From an uncultured Acetatifactor sp. (lineage in GTDB: Bacteria; Bacillota; Clostridia; Lachnospirales; Lachnospiraceae): a stretch of 64,000 nucleotides of DNA. Of the stretch, positions 24,295 through 32,411 are shown one piece after another (position 1 is the stretch's first letter; each line of letters starts with the position of its first letter). A program made the position numbers and the translations under genes. Location of the stretch: contig CANQUQ010000001.1 in assembly GCA_947627115.1 (NCBI GenBank), positions 62,001 through 126,000 on the forward strand, in the 5' to 3' direction. A model generated the notes under the pieces. It worked only from the letters and a program-made list of their open reading frames with translations, did not search any database and was not told the DNA's origin.

Positions 24295-25359
24295 TCACGC
24301 CCTGTGCCGAAAACCGTAATACCGTCTGAGCAGCGCTTCGTCCGCGTTCCATAAGATCGCGGCCGTGACCTTGCAATCCTGTCTCTTCAGATATTCCATC
24401 ACATATTCCAGCTGTTTACCTGCATGACTGCCGGCCTCCACCACCAGCAGAATCCCGCCCGCACAGCGCAGCGTCCGGCAGCTTTCCGGGCAGAGGATGG
24501 GCGCGGGAGCGGGATACCAGCCCATATCCTCCCGCCAAAGCTCCGGGTCCGGACATGCCCGGCGCAGCTCCTGAAGGACCTGCACCGGATCGATGTGCTC
24601 CTGTATGGGGCACACCGCAATATTCCTTCTGTTCTCAAACAGGTATCTCAGATCTTCTTCAAGTTCCGGGCTTTCCAGGGTCCCCAGTACCTTCAGCCCG
24701 TACCGCCTCTCGACGGTGGACGGCAGCCATATGCTGTCATCGCCCAATTCCTTCAGCAGTACGATCACAAGGATAGTGAAGAACGACAGAATCGCGCTCA
24801 GGACAACGGCTCTGAGCGGCCTCACATCGGGATACACCTCCCGCGCCTCCTCGGCAGGGTCTATCACCTCGACGGAAGATATCTCACTGATCTCACCGGC
24901 CAGACACTGCACCAATGCCTTTTCCACCGCTGCGGCGACTGCAAGGCTCTCTTCCGGCGAATCCGCAGTTACCACGGTATTGATGACCTTTAGATTGGAG
25001 GCCACCACGGCGTCCACCGCATCCGCCAGCTGCCCGTCCGTGTACCGGCCGCTGTCAGGCAGGTAACGGCGTACCGCATCCTGAAACAGCTTCGTATCCA
25101 AATAGGTATTCCAGGTCATCTCATTGATATGCACCGTGCTGACATCCTTTTCCTCGGCTACCGCGTAATCCACCCGGTAGGTAGAGACGGCGCTGTAGAC
25201 AGGCTCGGCGCGCAGCAGCACATTTTTCACATAATAACCTCCGCCGAACACCAGCGTTCCCGCCAGTGTCACCGCAGCGATCAGACCCAGCCTGCGGAAC
25301 GTCCGAAGCACCGTCAGCCGCAGATCAAAGGGTTCCTTTCCGTAGCTTCCTTCCCACAT
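24295..25359 (-). CDS. Wzz/CapA-like chain-length protein with a degenerate BY-kinase half
   Basis: 354 residues. Membrane segments lie near residues 27-48 and 182-205, with an outer Wzz-type domain between (YSAVSTYRVDY, MTWNTYLDTKLFQDAVRRYL, VVTADSPEESLAVAAAVEKAL). The cytosolic C-terminal part ends ILWNADEALLRRYYGF and has GGILLVVEAGSHAGKQLEYV, like the Walker B side of bacterial tyrosine kinases, but a Walker A P-loop and a tyrosine cluster are absent. It likely controls polymer length with the EpsG-like protein but should not bind ATP normally. AAGGAAG precedes the ATG, two bases after the stop of the WbaP-like gene. Confidence 0.85.
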   Translation of the reverse strand: MWEGSYGKEPFDLRLTVLRTFRRLGLIAAVTLAGTLVFGGGYYVKNVLLRAEPVYSAVSTYRVDYAVAEEKDVSTVHINEMTWNTYLDTKLFQDAVRRYLPDSGRYTDGQLADAVDAVVASNLKVINTVVTADSPEESLAVAAAVEKALVQCLAGEISEISSVEVIDPAEEAREVYPDVRPLRAVVLSAILSFFTILVIVLLKELGDDSIWLPSTVERRYGLKVLGTLESPELEEDLRYLFENRRNIAVCPIQEHIDPVQVLQELRRACPDPELWREDMGWYPAPAPILCPESCRTLRCAGGILLVVEAGSHAGKQLEYVMEYLKRQDCKVTAAILWNADEALLRRYYGFRHRA

Positions 25360-25361
25360 AG

Positions 25362-26819
25362 CTATACTTCCTTTCCCCCGCGGTCCGTCTGTTCCTCCAG
25401 GCGCTGTTCTTCTCTCAGCGCCGTGATCTGCTCGGCCTCCACGCCCTCGGTGCTGTCCGGCCAGAACAGGACCTTGATCGTCAGCATCATCAGCTTGATA
25501 TCAAGCCAGACAGAATAATTCTCTATATATGCCAGGTCCAGCTTGAGCTTGTCGTAAGGCGACGTATTGTACTTCCCGTAGACTTGGGCAAAACCGGCCA
25601 GGCCCGCCCGCACCTTCGTGCGGAATGCGAACTCCGGCATGACCTCCAGATACTGCTCTATGATCTCCGGCCTCTCCGGTCTTGGACCGATAAAGGACAT
25701 GTCTCCCCGCAATATATTGAACAGCTGGGGCAGCTCGTCCAGTCTGCATTTCCTGATAAATCTGCCCACGGGCGTAATGCGGCCGTCATTTTTCTGAGCC
25801 AGCCTTGCCACTCCGTCTCTTTCCGCATCCGTCCGCATGCTGCGGAATTTCATGATATAAAATCTGCGCATATCCTTTGTGCAGCGCACCTGCTTGTACA
25901 ACACCGGGCCGCCGTCGTAAAGCTTTACCGCCAGAGCCGTGAGCAGCATGAACGGCGAGGTCACCACCAGCAGGATCACCGCGCAGACTATGTCGATCAT
26001 GCGCTTCAGGAACCGTTCCTCCACCGTCAGGCTGTACTCCCTGGTCAGGAGCATGGGGCTGTCGAACACATGCAGTTCCTCTGCGCCTGTCAAAATAACA
26101 TCGGTAATTTTAGGCAGCAGATACACGCGTATGGATCTGCCGTAGCAGAATTTCAGCAGCGGCCCTCTCTCCTCCAACGAGATATCTCCCAGCACCACCG
26201 CATTGCATTTACCGCTTTCATAAGCCTCCGTGATGGCGCTGCACAGCTTTTCAAAGCCCGCCGATACATGCAGCGTACCGGTAATGACATATTTGTCGCC
26301 TCTGCTCTCGAATTTGCTGCAGATATGCTCGATCGGCCTGTCTCCATGGATCAGGAGCAGCTTCCTGGGCGGGAAAATGGATCTGTAGACCCGGTTGGCA
26401 ACATTCAGGTATACAAGGACGATCACCGTCTGCTCCACCATCATCAAAATGAAGACCTTGGGGACGAACAGCTGATATGCCATCACCGACAGCTCGCCGT
26501 AGATCAGCAGGTTCGCCATGAGGGTCGCAAATACCTGAGAAAAAATAATTTCGGAGTTCTTCAGATATCCCAGCCGCATTCCCCCGTACATCTTGGAAAA
26601 AAAGAAGAGAATGATCCCGTAGATGGCGATCTCCAGCAGATGGCCCCTGAACCAGAAATTCTGCAGCTGTTCCACCACACTGTACTGGAAATTCACCAGC
26701 CAGTTATATGCGAAAACGCCGATTTCAAGAGCAAGACACCCCGCCGTAAGGCCAAGATTGATCAGTCTCTTGAAAATTTCCAGCTGTCTGAGTTTTTTTT
26801 CATTGGTACTGACGCTCAA
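25362..26819 (-). CDS. WbaP-type polyprenyl glycosylphosphotransferase
   Basis: 485 residues. Four N-terminal membrane segments, then a CoA-binding-like middle domain (LLIHGDRPIEHIC), a fifth membrane segment near residue 275 (MIDIVCAVILLVVTSPFMLL) and the catalytic domain GPVLYKQVRCT, YIMKFRSMR, CRLDELPQLFNIL, GDMSFIGPRPERPE, RAGLAGFAQVYGKY. It loads the first sugar phosphate of the exopolysaccharide unit onto undecaprenyl phosphate. I place the start at TTG 26817-26819, six bases after GGAGGAG. The frame is open to a GTG at 26873, but that region holds the promoter. It is the first gene of the main polysaccharide operon. Confidence 0.9.
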   Translation of the reverse strand: MSVSTNEKKLRQLEIFKRLINLGLTAGCLALEIGVFAYNWLVNFQYSVVEQLQNFWFRGHLLEIAIYGIILFFFSKMYGGMRLGYLKNSEIIFSQVFATLMANLLIYGELSVMAYQLFVPKVFILMMVEQTVIVLVYLNVANRVYRSIFPPRKLLLIHGDRPIEHICSKFESRGDKYVITGTLHVSAGFEKLCSAITEAYESGKCNAVVLGDISLEERGPLLKFCYGRSIRVYLLPKITDVILTGAEELHVFDSPMLLTREYSLTVEERFLKRMIDIVCAVILLVVTSPFMLLTALAVKLYDGGPVLYKQVRCTKDMRRFYIMKFRSMRTDAERDGVARLAQKNDGRITPVGRFIRKCRLDELPQLFNILRGDMSFIGPRPERPEIIEQYLEVMPEFAFRTKVRAGLAGFAQVYGKYNTSPYDKLKLDLAYIENYSVWLDIKLMMLTIKVLFWPDSTEGVEAEQITALREEQRLEEQTDRGGKEV

Positions 26820-26863
26820 GTTGTTCTCCTCCGGGTTCTCCAAATGCTGATACAATACTTTAT

Positions 26864-26872
26864 AGTATACCA
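26864..26872 (-). promoter_or_regulatory. Extended -10 promoter of the main polysaccharide operon
   Basis: TGG-TATACT on the minus strand, 45-54 bases before the TTG start at 26819. The -35 region is poor. Its position supports the TTG start, because an upstream GTG at 26873 would lie over the -10 box. Confidence 0.6.
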
Positions 26873-26927
26873 CATTTTCTTCTTTTCGTACAGTGCGGAC
26901 CGAAAACAGATATTCTCATTTTCCCCG

Positions 26928-27686
26928 CTACAGTCTCCTGCGCACTGCGCGCAGGGCCCAGAAGCAAAAATGTCTCATGCTGCTTGCAATGCTCATGCCC
27001 TCCGCCTTTCGATACAGGTTCCAAATGCGGCGCAAGGCCTCCAGCTTGTTGGAGGAAAGCGATCTGCCGGCCCGGCGGTATTCGGTAGTATTCTCATCCA
27101 GTCCGTAAGCAATATAGCCCTCCCTGAGCACCTTCCACCACAGAGCGGTATCCTCGCTTTTGATCTCCGGCATTTCCAAAAAATCCTTGGGGATCTTATC
27201 CGTGTCGAACATCACCGTTGACGTAAATATGGTGGTATTGCTCAGCGCCTGCGAATAATTCAGCGTCTCCGGCACATGCACCACCTTTCCGGTGCCCACG
27301 CCGTGCTCGTCAGCAAACTCATAGCCGGTAAAGACAAAGGCCGCATCCTTTTCTCTCATGAACTTAAGCTCACGCTCCAGCTTGTCCGGTGTCCAGAGAT
27401 CGTCCGCGTCCAGATAGGCAATATATCTTCCCGCAGCCTCCCGAACCCCTCTGTTCCTGGCTCTGGCCGCCCCCTGATTGGAGGACTGGCGGAGCATTCT
27501 GATGCGCGGCTCTCCCTTCTCCTCAATATAGCGCCGGATCACCTCCGCGCTCGCATCGCTGCTCCGATCCTCCACCAGCAGCAGCTCCCACTGCTGATAT
27601 GTCTGCGCCATCACGCAGTCCATTGTCTCCCTGATAAATTTTTCCGCATTGTAAACGGGCACGATAATACTGATCAGTTCATTCAC
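26928..27686 (-). CDS. GT2 family glycosyltransferase (EpsE/KfoC-like)
   Basis: 252 residues from GTG 27684-27686, with GAGGAC upstream. Motifs are ISIIVPVYNAEKFIRETMD, LLLVEDRSSDASAEVI, NQGAARARNRGVREA and IAYLDADDLWTPDKLERE (DXD). The C-terminal part SEDTALWWKVLREGYIAYGL contains the ED pattern of GT2 enzymes. It is cytosolic. It starts ten bases after the stop of the membrane protein gene at 27697 and is the last gene of the 29510-26928 operon, before the promoter of the WbaP-like operon. Confidence 0.9.
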   Translation of the reverse strand: MNELISIIVPVYNAEKFIRETMDCVMAQTYQQWELLLVEDRSSDASAEVIRRYIEEKGEPRIRMLRQSSNQGAARARNRGVREAAGRYIAYLDADDLWTPDKLERELKFMREKDAAFVFTGYEFADEHGVGTGKVVHVPETLNYSQALSNTTIFTSTVMFDTDKIPKDFLEMPEIKSEDTALWWKVLREGYIAYGLDENTTEYRRAGRSLSSNKLEALRRIWNLYRKAEGMSIASSMRHFCFWALRAVRRRL

Positions 27687-27696
27687 AGCTTCGTCC

Positions 27697-28542
27697 TCAC
27701 CTTGTCAAGAGATAATAATGCTCCAGCCTCCGGGCACTTCCCCCCAGGGCCTCGGCCAGCTCCTCGACGCTCTCGGAATTCATGCGCTCAGGCAGTATAA
27801 TGCAGTTCGCCCCCGCCGAAACAGCCTTATTGATACAGTCTTCCCCCTGCAGGATCACTTTTCTCCCCTCAGGATCCTTCCCCACAGCCAGGCCCGTTTC
27901 ATCCGTATTTTCCATCCAAAGATACAGATCCTGCAGGTCCTCGGAATAAGTGTCGTAGAGGTAACTGTTCAGGGAGATATCCCACATATTTCTTCCATAC
28001 AGCAGTTCCACGGACGGATCCAGTTCCCTGGCATGTTCCAGGATCTCCCTGGGTGCCCACAGGCAGAAGGGGCCGCTCCCCTGCTCCGCCAAGAGCGTCA
28101 TCACCTCCTGGGCCCGCAGACGGTCCTGTCTCTCCTGCCTCCGGTCATAGACCGAACTGCCCGGCCCGCTGCACAATACCAGCACCGCCAGCAGCAGCAC
28201 CGACACTGACAGCGCCTCCCTTCGACGGCCGGATTCAAATTTATGCCGCTGCAGGCATAAAAATTCCACGGCCGCCCAGGCAGTCACAGCCGTCATGGGC
28301 ACCAGGCTCCATATCCACTCATAATCATAAAATTTGGTCTGATACAGCATGAGCGCTGCCGCCGTCACGGGCACGATACAGCAGAGAGCAGCTGAAACGG
28401 TATAGGAATAAAGAACAGGCTCCTTTTTCCACTTGCCGCCAAGCCACAGAAATATAAGAGAGAGCAGCAGCAGCGCGGCCAGCTTTCCCCCGCTTGTGAA
28501 CTGCAGCCAGCCCGACCATGCATTCAGAAGGAGTTCCCTCAT
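27697..28542 (-). CDS. Membrane protein with soluble C-terminal domain, unknown
   Basis: 281 residues from ATG 28540-28542, which overlaps the stop of the upstream membrane protein gene (GGGAGG upstream). Four membrane segments lie within residues about 20-130, followed by a soluble domain of about 140 residues with VMTLLAEQGSGPFCLWAPREILEHA, LLYGRNMWDISLN and ANCIILPERMNSESVEELAEAL. The overlap with the previous gene and the matching membrane layout suggest that the two proteins together form a split GT-C-like or polymerase-like protein. I do not recognise a named family. Confidence 0.7.
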   Translation of the reverse strand: MRELLLNAWSGWLQFTSGGKLAALLLLSLIFLWLGGKWKKEPVLYSYTVSAALCCIVPVTAAALMLYQTKFYDYEWIWSLVPMTAVTAWAAVEFLCLQRHKFESGRRREALSVSVLLLAVLVLCSGPGSSVYDRRQERQDRLRAQEVMTLLAEQGSGPFCLWAPREILEHARELDPSVELLYGRNMWDISLNSYLYDTYSEDLQDLYLWMENTDETGLAVGKDPEGRKVILQGEDCINKAVSAGANCIILPERMNSESVEELAEALGGSARRLEHYYLLTR

Positions 28543-29510
28543 ACTGCCGCCTCCCTTCCCCTGCGCGCGTCCGCTCTGCGCCATATCGCCCCGCATACCG
28601 CCAGAGCCGCGGCCGTCAGAAGACATACGCCCGCCCCGTAAAGCGTCCAGACCATAACAGCCTCCGCAACAATGCACAGAGCCGCCAGCTTCCACCTTTT
28701 CCTGAGGCACAGAGAGATCAGGTAAGGGACCAGCACGGCATTGCGGATGACAGCACCGCGCCAGCCGCTGTTCAGGACGCCGAATCCGTCCATTCCGTAT
28801 GCGTAGTTTCCTGCCCATATCAGCATCGCTGTCAGGACCAGAAAAAAGTGACGCTTCCCCGTATCCTCCTTAAAAATGCAGCGCGCCAGACAGGCATACG
28901 CACAGTAGCAGCCCAGCAATGTGGCCAGCGGAATCAGCCTCCACACCAGCGTCTCAGGTCTCAGGGAAAATAACCGGCACAACGCCCCGTACAGTCCGGG
29001 CAGACAGAGTATTTTGAACCGGGCAGGCATCCCCTCCCGGTATTCCGCTCCCGTCAGCGGATTCACCTGATAGATCCCGTCAGTGTGAAGAAAGCTTCCC
29101 ACGGTCTCCACCGTCATGTCGCCGCCAAGATAGACCCCGCCTCCCAGGGTCATGTAAAGGACCTGGGACAGCACGAGCAGCCAGAAGAACACGAGCAGCG
29201 GAGAGCGCTCCGCCTTTCTGTCGGCTCTTTGCCTTTCCGCCGGGCGGCACAGGATCGTTACCGCCAGTGACACCAACGTCAGTGCGGCCAGCAGTCCGGC
29301 GAACACAGTGACACTGCGGGAAAAGGTCAGACCGGTAGACACCGCGCAAAGATGGGCCGCCCCGGCGGCTCCGATCACCGCTATCTCTCCTGTCAGAAAA
29401 TAATCCGCAGCGCTAAAGCCGAACACTGAATTTTTCCCATACAGCACCCGGATCACACCGTTTCCTATCAATACTGAGACCGGTATCATACCTACGATCA
29501 AAAACTGCAT
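28539..29510 (-). CDS. Polytopic membrane protein, unknown
   Basis: 323 residues from ATG 29508-29510 (GGGAGATG upstream), with eight to nine hydrophobic segments. One outer loop reads GGGVYLGGDMTVETVGSFLHTDGIYQVNPLTG, with acidic residues between membrane segments as in lipid-sugar-using GT-C enzymes. The cytosolic C-terminus is short and basic. It is the first gene of a three-gene operon with the promoter at 29554-29582. I cannot assign a substrate; polymerase, flippase partner or GT-C transferase are all possible. Confidence 0.72.
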   Translation of the reverse strand: MQFLIVGMIPVSVLIGNGVIRVLYGKNSVFGFSAADYFLTGEIAVIGAAGAAHLCAVSTGLTFSRSVTVFAGLLAALTLVSLAVTILCRPAERQRADRKAERSPLLVFFWLLVLSQVLYMTLGGGVYLGGDMTVETVGSFLHTDGIYQVNPLTGAEYREGMPARFKILCLPGLYGALCRLFSLRPETLVWRLIPLATLLGCYCAYACLARCIFKEDTGKRHFFLVLTAMLIWAGNYAYGMDGFGVLNSGWRGAVIRNAVLVPYLISLCLRKRWKLAALCIVAEAVMVWTLYGAGVCLLTAAALAVCGAIWRRADARRGREAAV

Positions 29511-29553
29511 ACTTACATCTCCCGTAGCTTCTTTCTTCCCCGAATATAAGGCA

Positions 29554-29582
29554 ACTATATCACAAATAGCGCTAAGGCACAA
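29554..29582 (-). promoter_or_regulatory. Promoter of the 29510-26928 operon
   Basis: On the minus strand TTGTGC (29577-29582), 17 bases, then TATAGT (29554-29559) preceded by TGA, an extended -10. The same -35 sequence is used at the PglC-like operon. Confidence 0.75.
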
Positions 29583-29589
29583 GCTAAAG

Positions 29590-29617
29590 CAGCCGACGCG
29601 GTCCACCGCGTCGGCTG
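29590..29617 (-). terminator. Perfect 12-bp hairpin after the Spo0A-like gene
   Basis: CAGCCGACGCGG-TCCA-CCGCGTCGGCTG. On the minus strand it is followed by CTTTAGCTTGTG, a poor U-tract, so termination may be incomplete. It lies between the Spo0A-like gene and the next promoter. Confidence 0.65.
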
Positions 29618-29673
29618 TATAGGTTCGCATAACAAAAGGGCCTTTTCCATTTGATACGTTGATATGTTTCCTG

Positions 29674-30051
29674 TCACATGGCTTTTATATCAAGCCGTAC
29701 CTTATCTGCGATCCTCGCAATGTACTCGCTGTTCGTAGGTCGGGTCCTGCCGGTCCTGACGGAATAACCGAACATTTTTTCAAATGTGTTTACATTCCCC
29801 CTGGACCACGATACCTCGATGGCATTGCGTATGGCTCGTTCCACCTTCTGGTCTGTCGTGCGGAAATGTCGGGCAATGGTAGGATACAGCAGCTTTGTCA
29901 CGCTGCTCACCACATTCATGTCTTTTTCCGACAGCATTATTGCATCCCTGAGATAATGATATCCCTTCAAATGTGCCGGAACCCCAATATCCAGCATAAT
30001 ATCCGTGACATATCTCTCCAACTCGCAATCTTTTAATACATTCAGTTCCAC
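29674..30051 (-). CDS. Stand-alone Spo0A C-terminal DNA-binding domain protein
   Basis: 125 residues from GTG 30049-30051 (GGGAGGAG upstream). Nearly the whole protein matches the effector half of Spo0A: DIMLDIGVPAHLKGYHYLRDAI, SSVTKLLYPTIARHFRTT, QKVERAIRNAIEVSWSRGN and RPTNSEYIARIADKVRLDIKA. The receiver domain with its phospho-accepting aspartate is absent, and no upstream open frame supplies it, so the protein cannot be controlled by the phosphorelay in the usual way. It is followed by a hairpin and seems monocistronic. A perfect dyad beside its promoter (30083-30102) suggests autoregulation. Candidate targets are the surrounding polysaccharide genes (inference). Confidence 0.93.
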   Translation of the reverse strand: MELNVLKDCELERYVTDIMLDIGVPAHLKGYHYLRDAIMLSEKDMNVVSSVTKLLYPTIARHFRTTDQKVERAIRNAIEVSWSRGNVNTFEKMFGYSVRTGRTRPTNSEYIARIADKVRLDIKAM

Positions 30052-30082
30052 CTAAAAACTCCTCCCTTACGCAAATACAGCC

Positions 30083-30102
30083 CTTACTGCTATGATAGTA
30101 AG
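30083..30102. promoter_or_regulatory. Operator-like dyad at the Spo0A-like gene
   Basis: CTTACT-N8-AGTAAG, perfect 6-base arms, directly downstream of the -10 box and about 32 bases before the GTG start. It does not look like the classical 0A box (TGTCGAA). Confidence 0.5.
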
Positions 30103-30111
30103 ATTTTATCA
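30103..30111 (-). promoter_or_regulatory. Extended -10 promoter of the Spo0A-like gene
   Basis: TGA-TAAAAT on the minus strand about 52 bases before the start codon; the -35 (TTTTCA) is weak. Confidence 0.5.
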
Positions 30112-30161
30112 TATATTTCCCGCCGTGAAAAGTACATTCGCCGCTAAGATTTTGTTAAAAT

Positions 30162-31091
30162 TTACAGTTTTTCCTTTATCAGATACAGGGGCCGTCTCTT
30201 TACCTCCATATAGGTCTTCGCCAGATATTGTCCCAGGATCCCCGTACAGAAGAACTGTACACCGCTGGTCATCAGAATGATACAGACCAGGGAGGGCCAT
30301 CCTGACACCGGGTCTCCGAATATCAGCTTTCTCACAATGATAAACACGATCATCAAAAAGGCAATAATGCAGAAGAGCACGCCCATTACGGATGCCAGCA
30401 GCAGCGGCGCCGTGGAAAAGGCCAGAATACCGTCCATGGAATACAGGAAAAGCCTCCAGAAGTTCCACTTCGTCTCCCCCTTGGCGCGCTCTACATTCTC
30501 ATATTCCACCCATTTGGTCCGAAAACCTACCCAGCCGAATATTCCCTTGGTAAAACGGTTGTACTCCCGCATGGAGAGAATGGCGTCCACCACCTGCCGG
30601 GTCATCAGGCGATAATCTCTGGCGCCGTCCATAAACTCTGTCTTTGATATCTTTTTCATCAGCCGGTAGAACATTCTGGCAAAAAAGCTTCGGATGGGCG
30701 GCTCTCCCTTGCGGTCCACTCTTCTGGTCGCCACCGAATCGTAGCCCTGTTCAAGATAAACGAACATCTCCGGAAGAAGTGCGGGCGGATCCTGCAGGTC
30801 GGCATCCATGATCACCACATAGTCGCCGTTCGCGTTCTCAAGCCCGGCGTACATGGCTGCCTCCTTGCCGAAATTTCTGGAGAAGGACACCAGATGCACC
30901 CGCTCATCCTTCTCCCGAAGTTTTTTGACCTCCTCCACTGTCCTGTCGCGGGAACCGTCGTCAATGTACAGCAGCTCAAGGTCAATGCCTTTTTCTGTCA
31001 GAACGGATATCTTATCCAGCAGCTCCGAATAAAAGAGCGATATATTTTCCTCTTCGTTGTAGCAGGGTACGATCACACTCAGCAGGCTCAC
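30162..31091 (-). CDS. GtrB/CsbB-like bactoprenol glycosyltransferase (GT2)
   Basis: 309 residues from GTG 31089-31091, with GGAGGCGG upstream. It begins LSVIVPCYNEEENISLFY, then LLYIDDGSRDRTVEEV, FSRNFGKEAAMYAGLENA, VIMDADLQDPPALLPEM (metal site) and GARDYRLMTRQVVDAIL. Two membrane segments at about 228-252 and 263-288 are followed by GQYLAKTYMEVKRRPLYLI, the family's usual C-terminus. It makes an undecaprenyl-phosphate sugar for transfer outside. It has its own promoter and is divergent from the DUF3048 gene. No partner GtrA-like flippase is visible beside it. Confidence 0.93.
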   Translation of the reverse strand: MSLLSVIVPCYNEEENISLFYSELLDKISVLTEKGIDLELLYIDDGSRDRTVEEVKKLREKDERVHLVSFSRNFGKEAAMYAGLENANGDYVVIMDADLQDPPALLPEMFVYLEQGYDSVATRRVDRKGEPPIRSFFARMFYRLMKKISKTEFMDGARDYRLMTRQVVDAILSMREYNRFTKGIFGWVGFRTKWVEYENVERAKGETKWNFWRLFLYSMDGILAFSTAPLLLASVMGVLFCIIAFLMIVFIIVRKLIFGDPVSGWPSLVCIILMTSGVQFFCTGILGQYLAKTYMEVKRRPLYLIKEKL

Positions 31092-31124
31092 GATATCCCG
31101 CCTCCTTTCGTTTGTCTACCCATC

Positions 31125-31153
31125 AGTATACTATTCTGCCTCCCGAACCGCAA
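31125..31153 (-). promoter_or_regulatory. Promoter of the GtrB-like gene
   Basis: TTGCGG (31148-31153), 17 bases, TATACT (31125-31130) on the minus strand, about 35 bases before the GTG start. Confidence 0.65.
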
Positions 31154-31161
31154 GATAAACA

Positions 31162-31190
31162 TAGACTGGAAAAATGAAAAGTGGTAAAAT
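31162..31190 (+). promoter_or_regulatory. Promoter of the DUF3048 gene
   Basis: TAGACT (31162-31167), 17 bases, TAAAAT (31185-31190) with TGG before it. It lies about 26 bases upstream of the ATG. The divergent GtrB-like promoter starts only eight bases away. Confidence 0.65.
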
Positions 31191-31215
31191 AGAATCTGAT
31201 GCAGGAGAAAAAATA

Positions 31216-32370
31216 ATGACGAAACGAAAAATAGGGATCGTTCTGACAGTTTGTGTCATATTTCTGTGCGCCTGCAGCCGCACCGGCACGGAAAATGATT
31301 CCACTGTACAGAACGCCTCCTACAACAGCTCGGATACAAGTGAAGATCTGAATAACAATGGCCTGAGCGAAAATAACTTCGGCACATCCACAGAAGATCT
31401 GCAGCCCCCTCGCGAGGGCATGGTACGCAGCCGCCTGACGAATGAATGGGTGTCGGCGGAGGTGGCGGAAACACGCCCTATCGCGGTGATGATCCCCAAC
31501 GAGATCGGAGCGGTGCCCCACTACAATTTGTCCAACGCCTCTGTGATCTACGAGGCCAACGTGGAGGACCGTATGTCAAGAATGATGGCGGTCTTTGAGG
31601 ACTGGCAGGATCTTGAGACCATCGGCAATGTCCGAAGCCTGCGCACCTACTTTGGCTACTGGGCCTTTGAGTGGGATGCGTTCCTTGTCCACAGCGGCGG
31701 ACCTTATTTTATCGACGACCTGATCGCGCAGCCCAATACCCAGAATGTGGACGACCATCTCGGCACCGATGCCGCCGCCTTTTTCAGGGACGAAAACCGA
31801 CCCATGCCTCACAATCTCTTTGCCACGGGGCCCGGATTGCTGAAAGTGATCAAGGAAAAGGGGTATTCGCTGAAGTACAGAGGACTGGCAGACGACTGCC
31901 ATTACAGATTTACCGACAGGGCAAATCAGAACACGCTGACCCAGTACGGCGACAGCGCCGTAAACGCCTCCTATATTGATATGTCGGGCTGTTATCCGCT
32001 GACGAGATGCTATTTTGAGTACAATGACAGCGACGGCCTTTATTACCGTTCCCAGCATCTGTCCGGCGGATCGGACGGACCGCATACGGATGCTGTCACC
32101 GGGGAACAGCTTTCCTTCAAAAATATTTTGGTACAGTACGTAGAATACAGGGAATTGAACAGCGACGGCTACATGGTCTTCAACTGTCACGACCATACCA
32201 GGGACGGGTGGTATTTCACCAACGGCAGGGGCATCCATGTGACCTGGGAAAAGAACAGCGACTACGGCGCCACCAGATACTATGATGACTCCGGCAACGA
32301 GATCGTCCTGAACACCGGCAGGACTATGGTGTGTATTGTGCTAGACGGAGATAATTTTACATTCCGATAA
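31216..32370 (+). CDS. DUF3048 (YerB-like) lipoprotein
   Basis: 384 residues. The ATG at 31216 follows GGAGAAAAAATA. The signal ends in a lipobox (VIFLCAC, Cys near residue 20), then comes a serine/asparagine-rich linker. The DUF3048 region runs from about residue 75: RPIAVMIPNEIGAVPHYNLS, VIYEANVEDRMSRMMAVFEDW, IGNVRSLRTYFGYWAFEWDAFLVHSGG, and the C-terminal half with GYMVFNCHDHTRDGWYF and TGRTMVCIVLD. The family is widespread in Firmicutes and thought to act at the cell envelope, but its function is not established. It is alone on the plus strand, between its own promoter and a strong terminator. Confidence 0.93.
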   Translation: MTKRKIGIVLTVCVIFLCACSRTGTENDSTVQNASYNSSDTSEDLNNNGLSENNFGTSTEDLQPPREGMVRSRLTNEWVSAEVAETRPIAVMIPNEIGAVPHYNLSNASVIYEANVEDRMSRMMAVFEDWQDLETIGNVRSLRTYFGYWAFEWDAFLVHSGGPYFIDDLIAQPNTQNVDDHLGTDAAAFFRDENRPMPHNLFATGPGLLKVIKEKGYSLKYRGLADDCHYRFTDRANQNTLTQYGDSAVNASYIDMSGCYPLTRCYFEYNDSDGLYYRSQHLSGGSDGPHTDAVTGEQLSFKNILVQYVEYRELNSDGYMVFNCHDHTRDGWYFTNGRGIHVTWEKNSDYGATRYYDDSGNEIVLNTGRTMVCIVLDGDNFTFR

Positions 32371-32372
32371 TA

Positions 32373-32411
32373 AAAAAATACGGGAGGCCTCTCCGGCATC
32401 CCGTATTTTTT
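32373..32411. terminator. Strong bidirectional terminator
   Basis: The stem AAAAATACGGGA / TCCCGTATTTTT gives a U-tract in both directions. It ends the DUF3048 gene (plus) and the HPr-like gene (minus) and overlaps the latter's stop codon by two bases. Confidence 0.92.

Noticed and set aside
30061..30161. Classical 0A boxes around the Spo0A-like gene
   Set aside because: No TGTCGAA-type sequence is found; only a different dyad is present.
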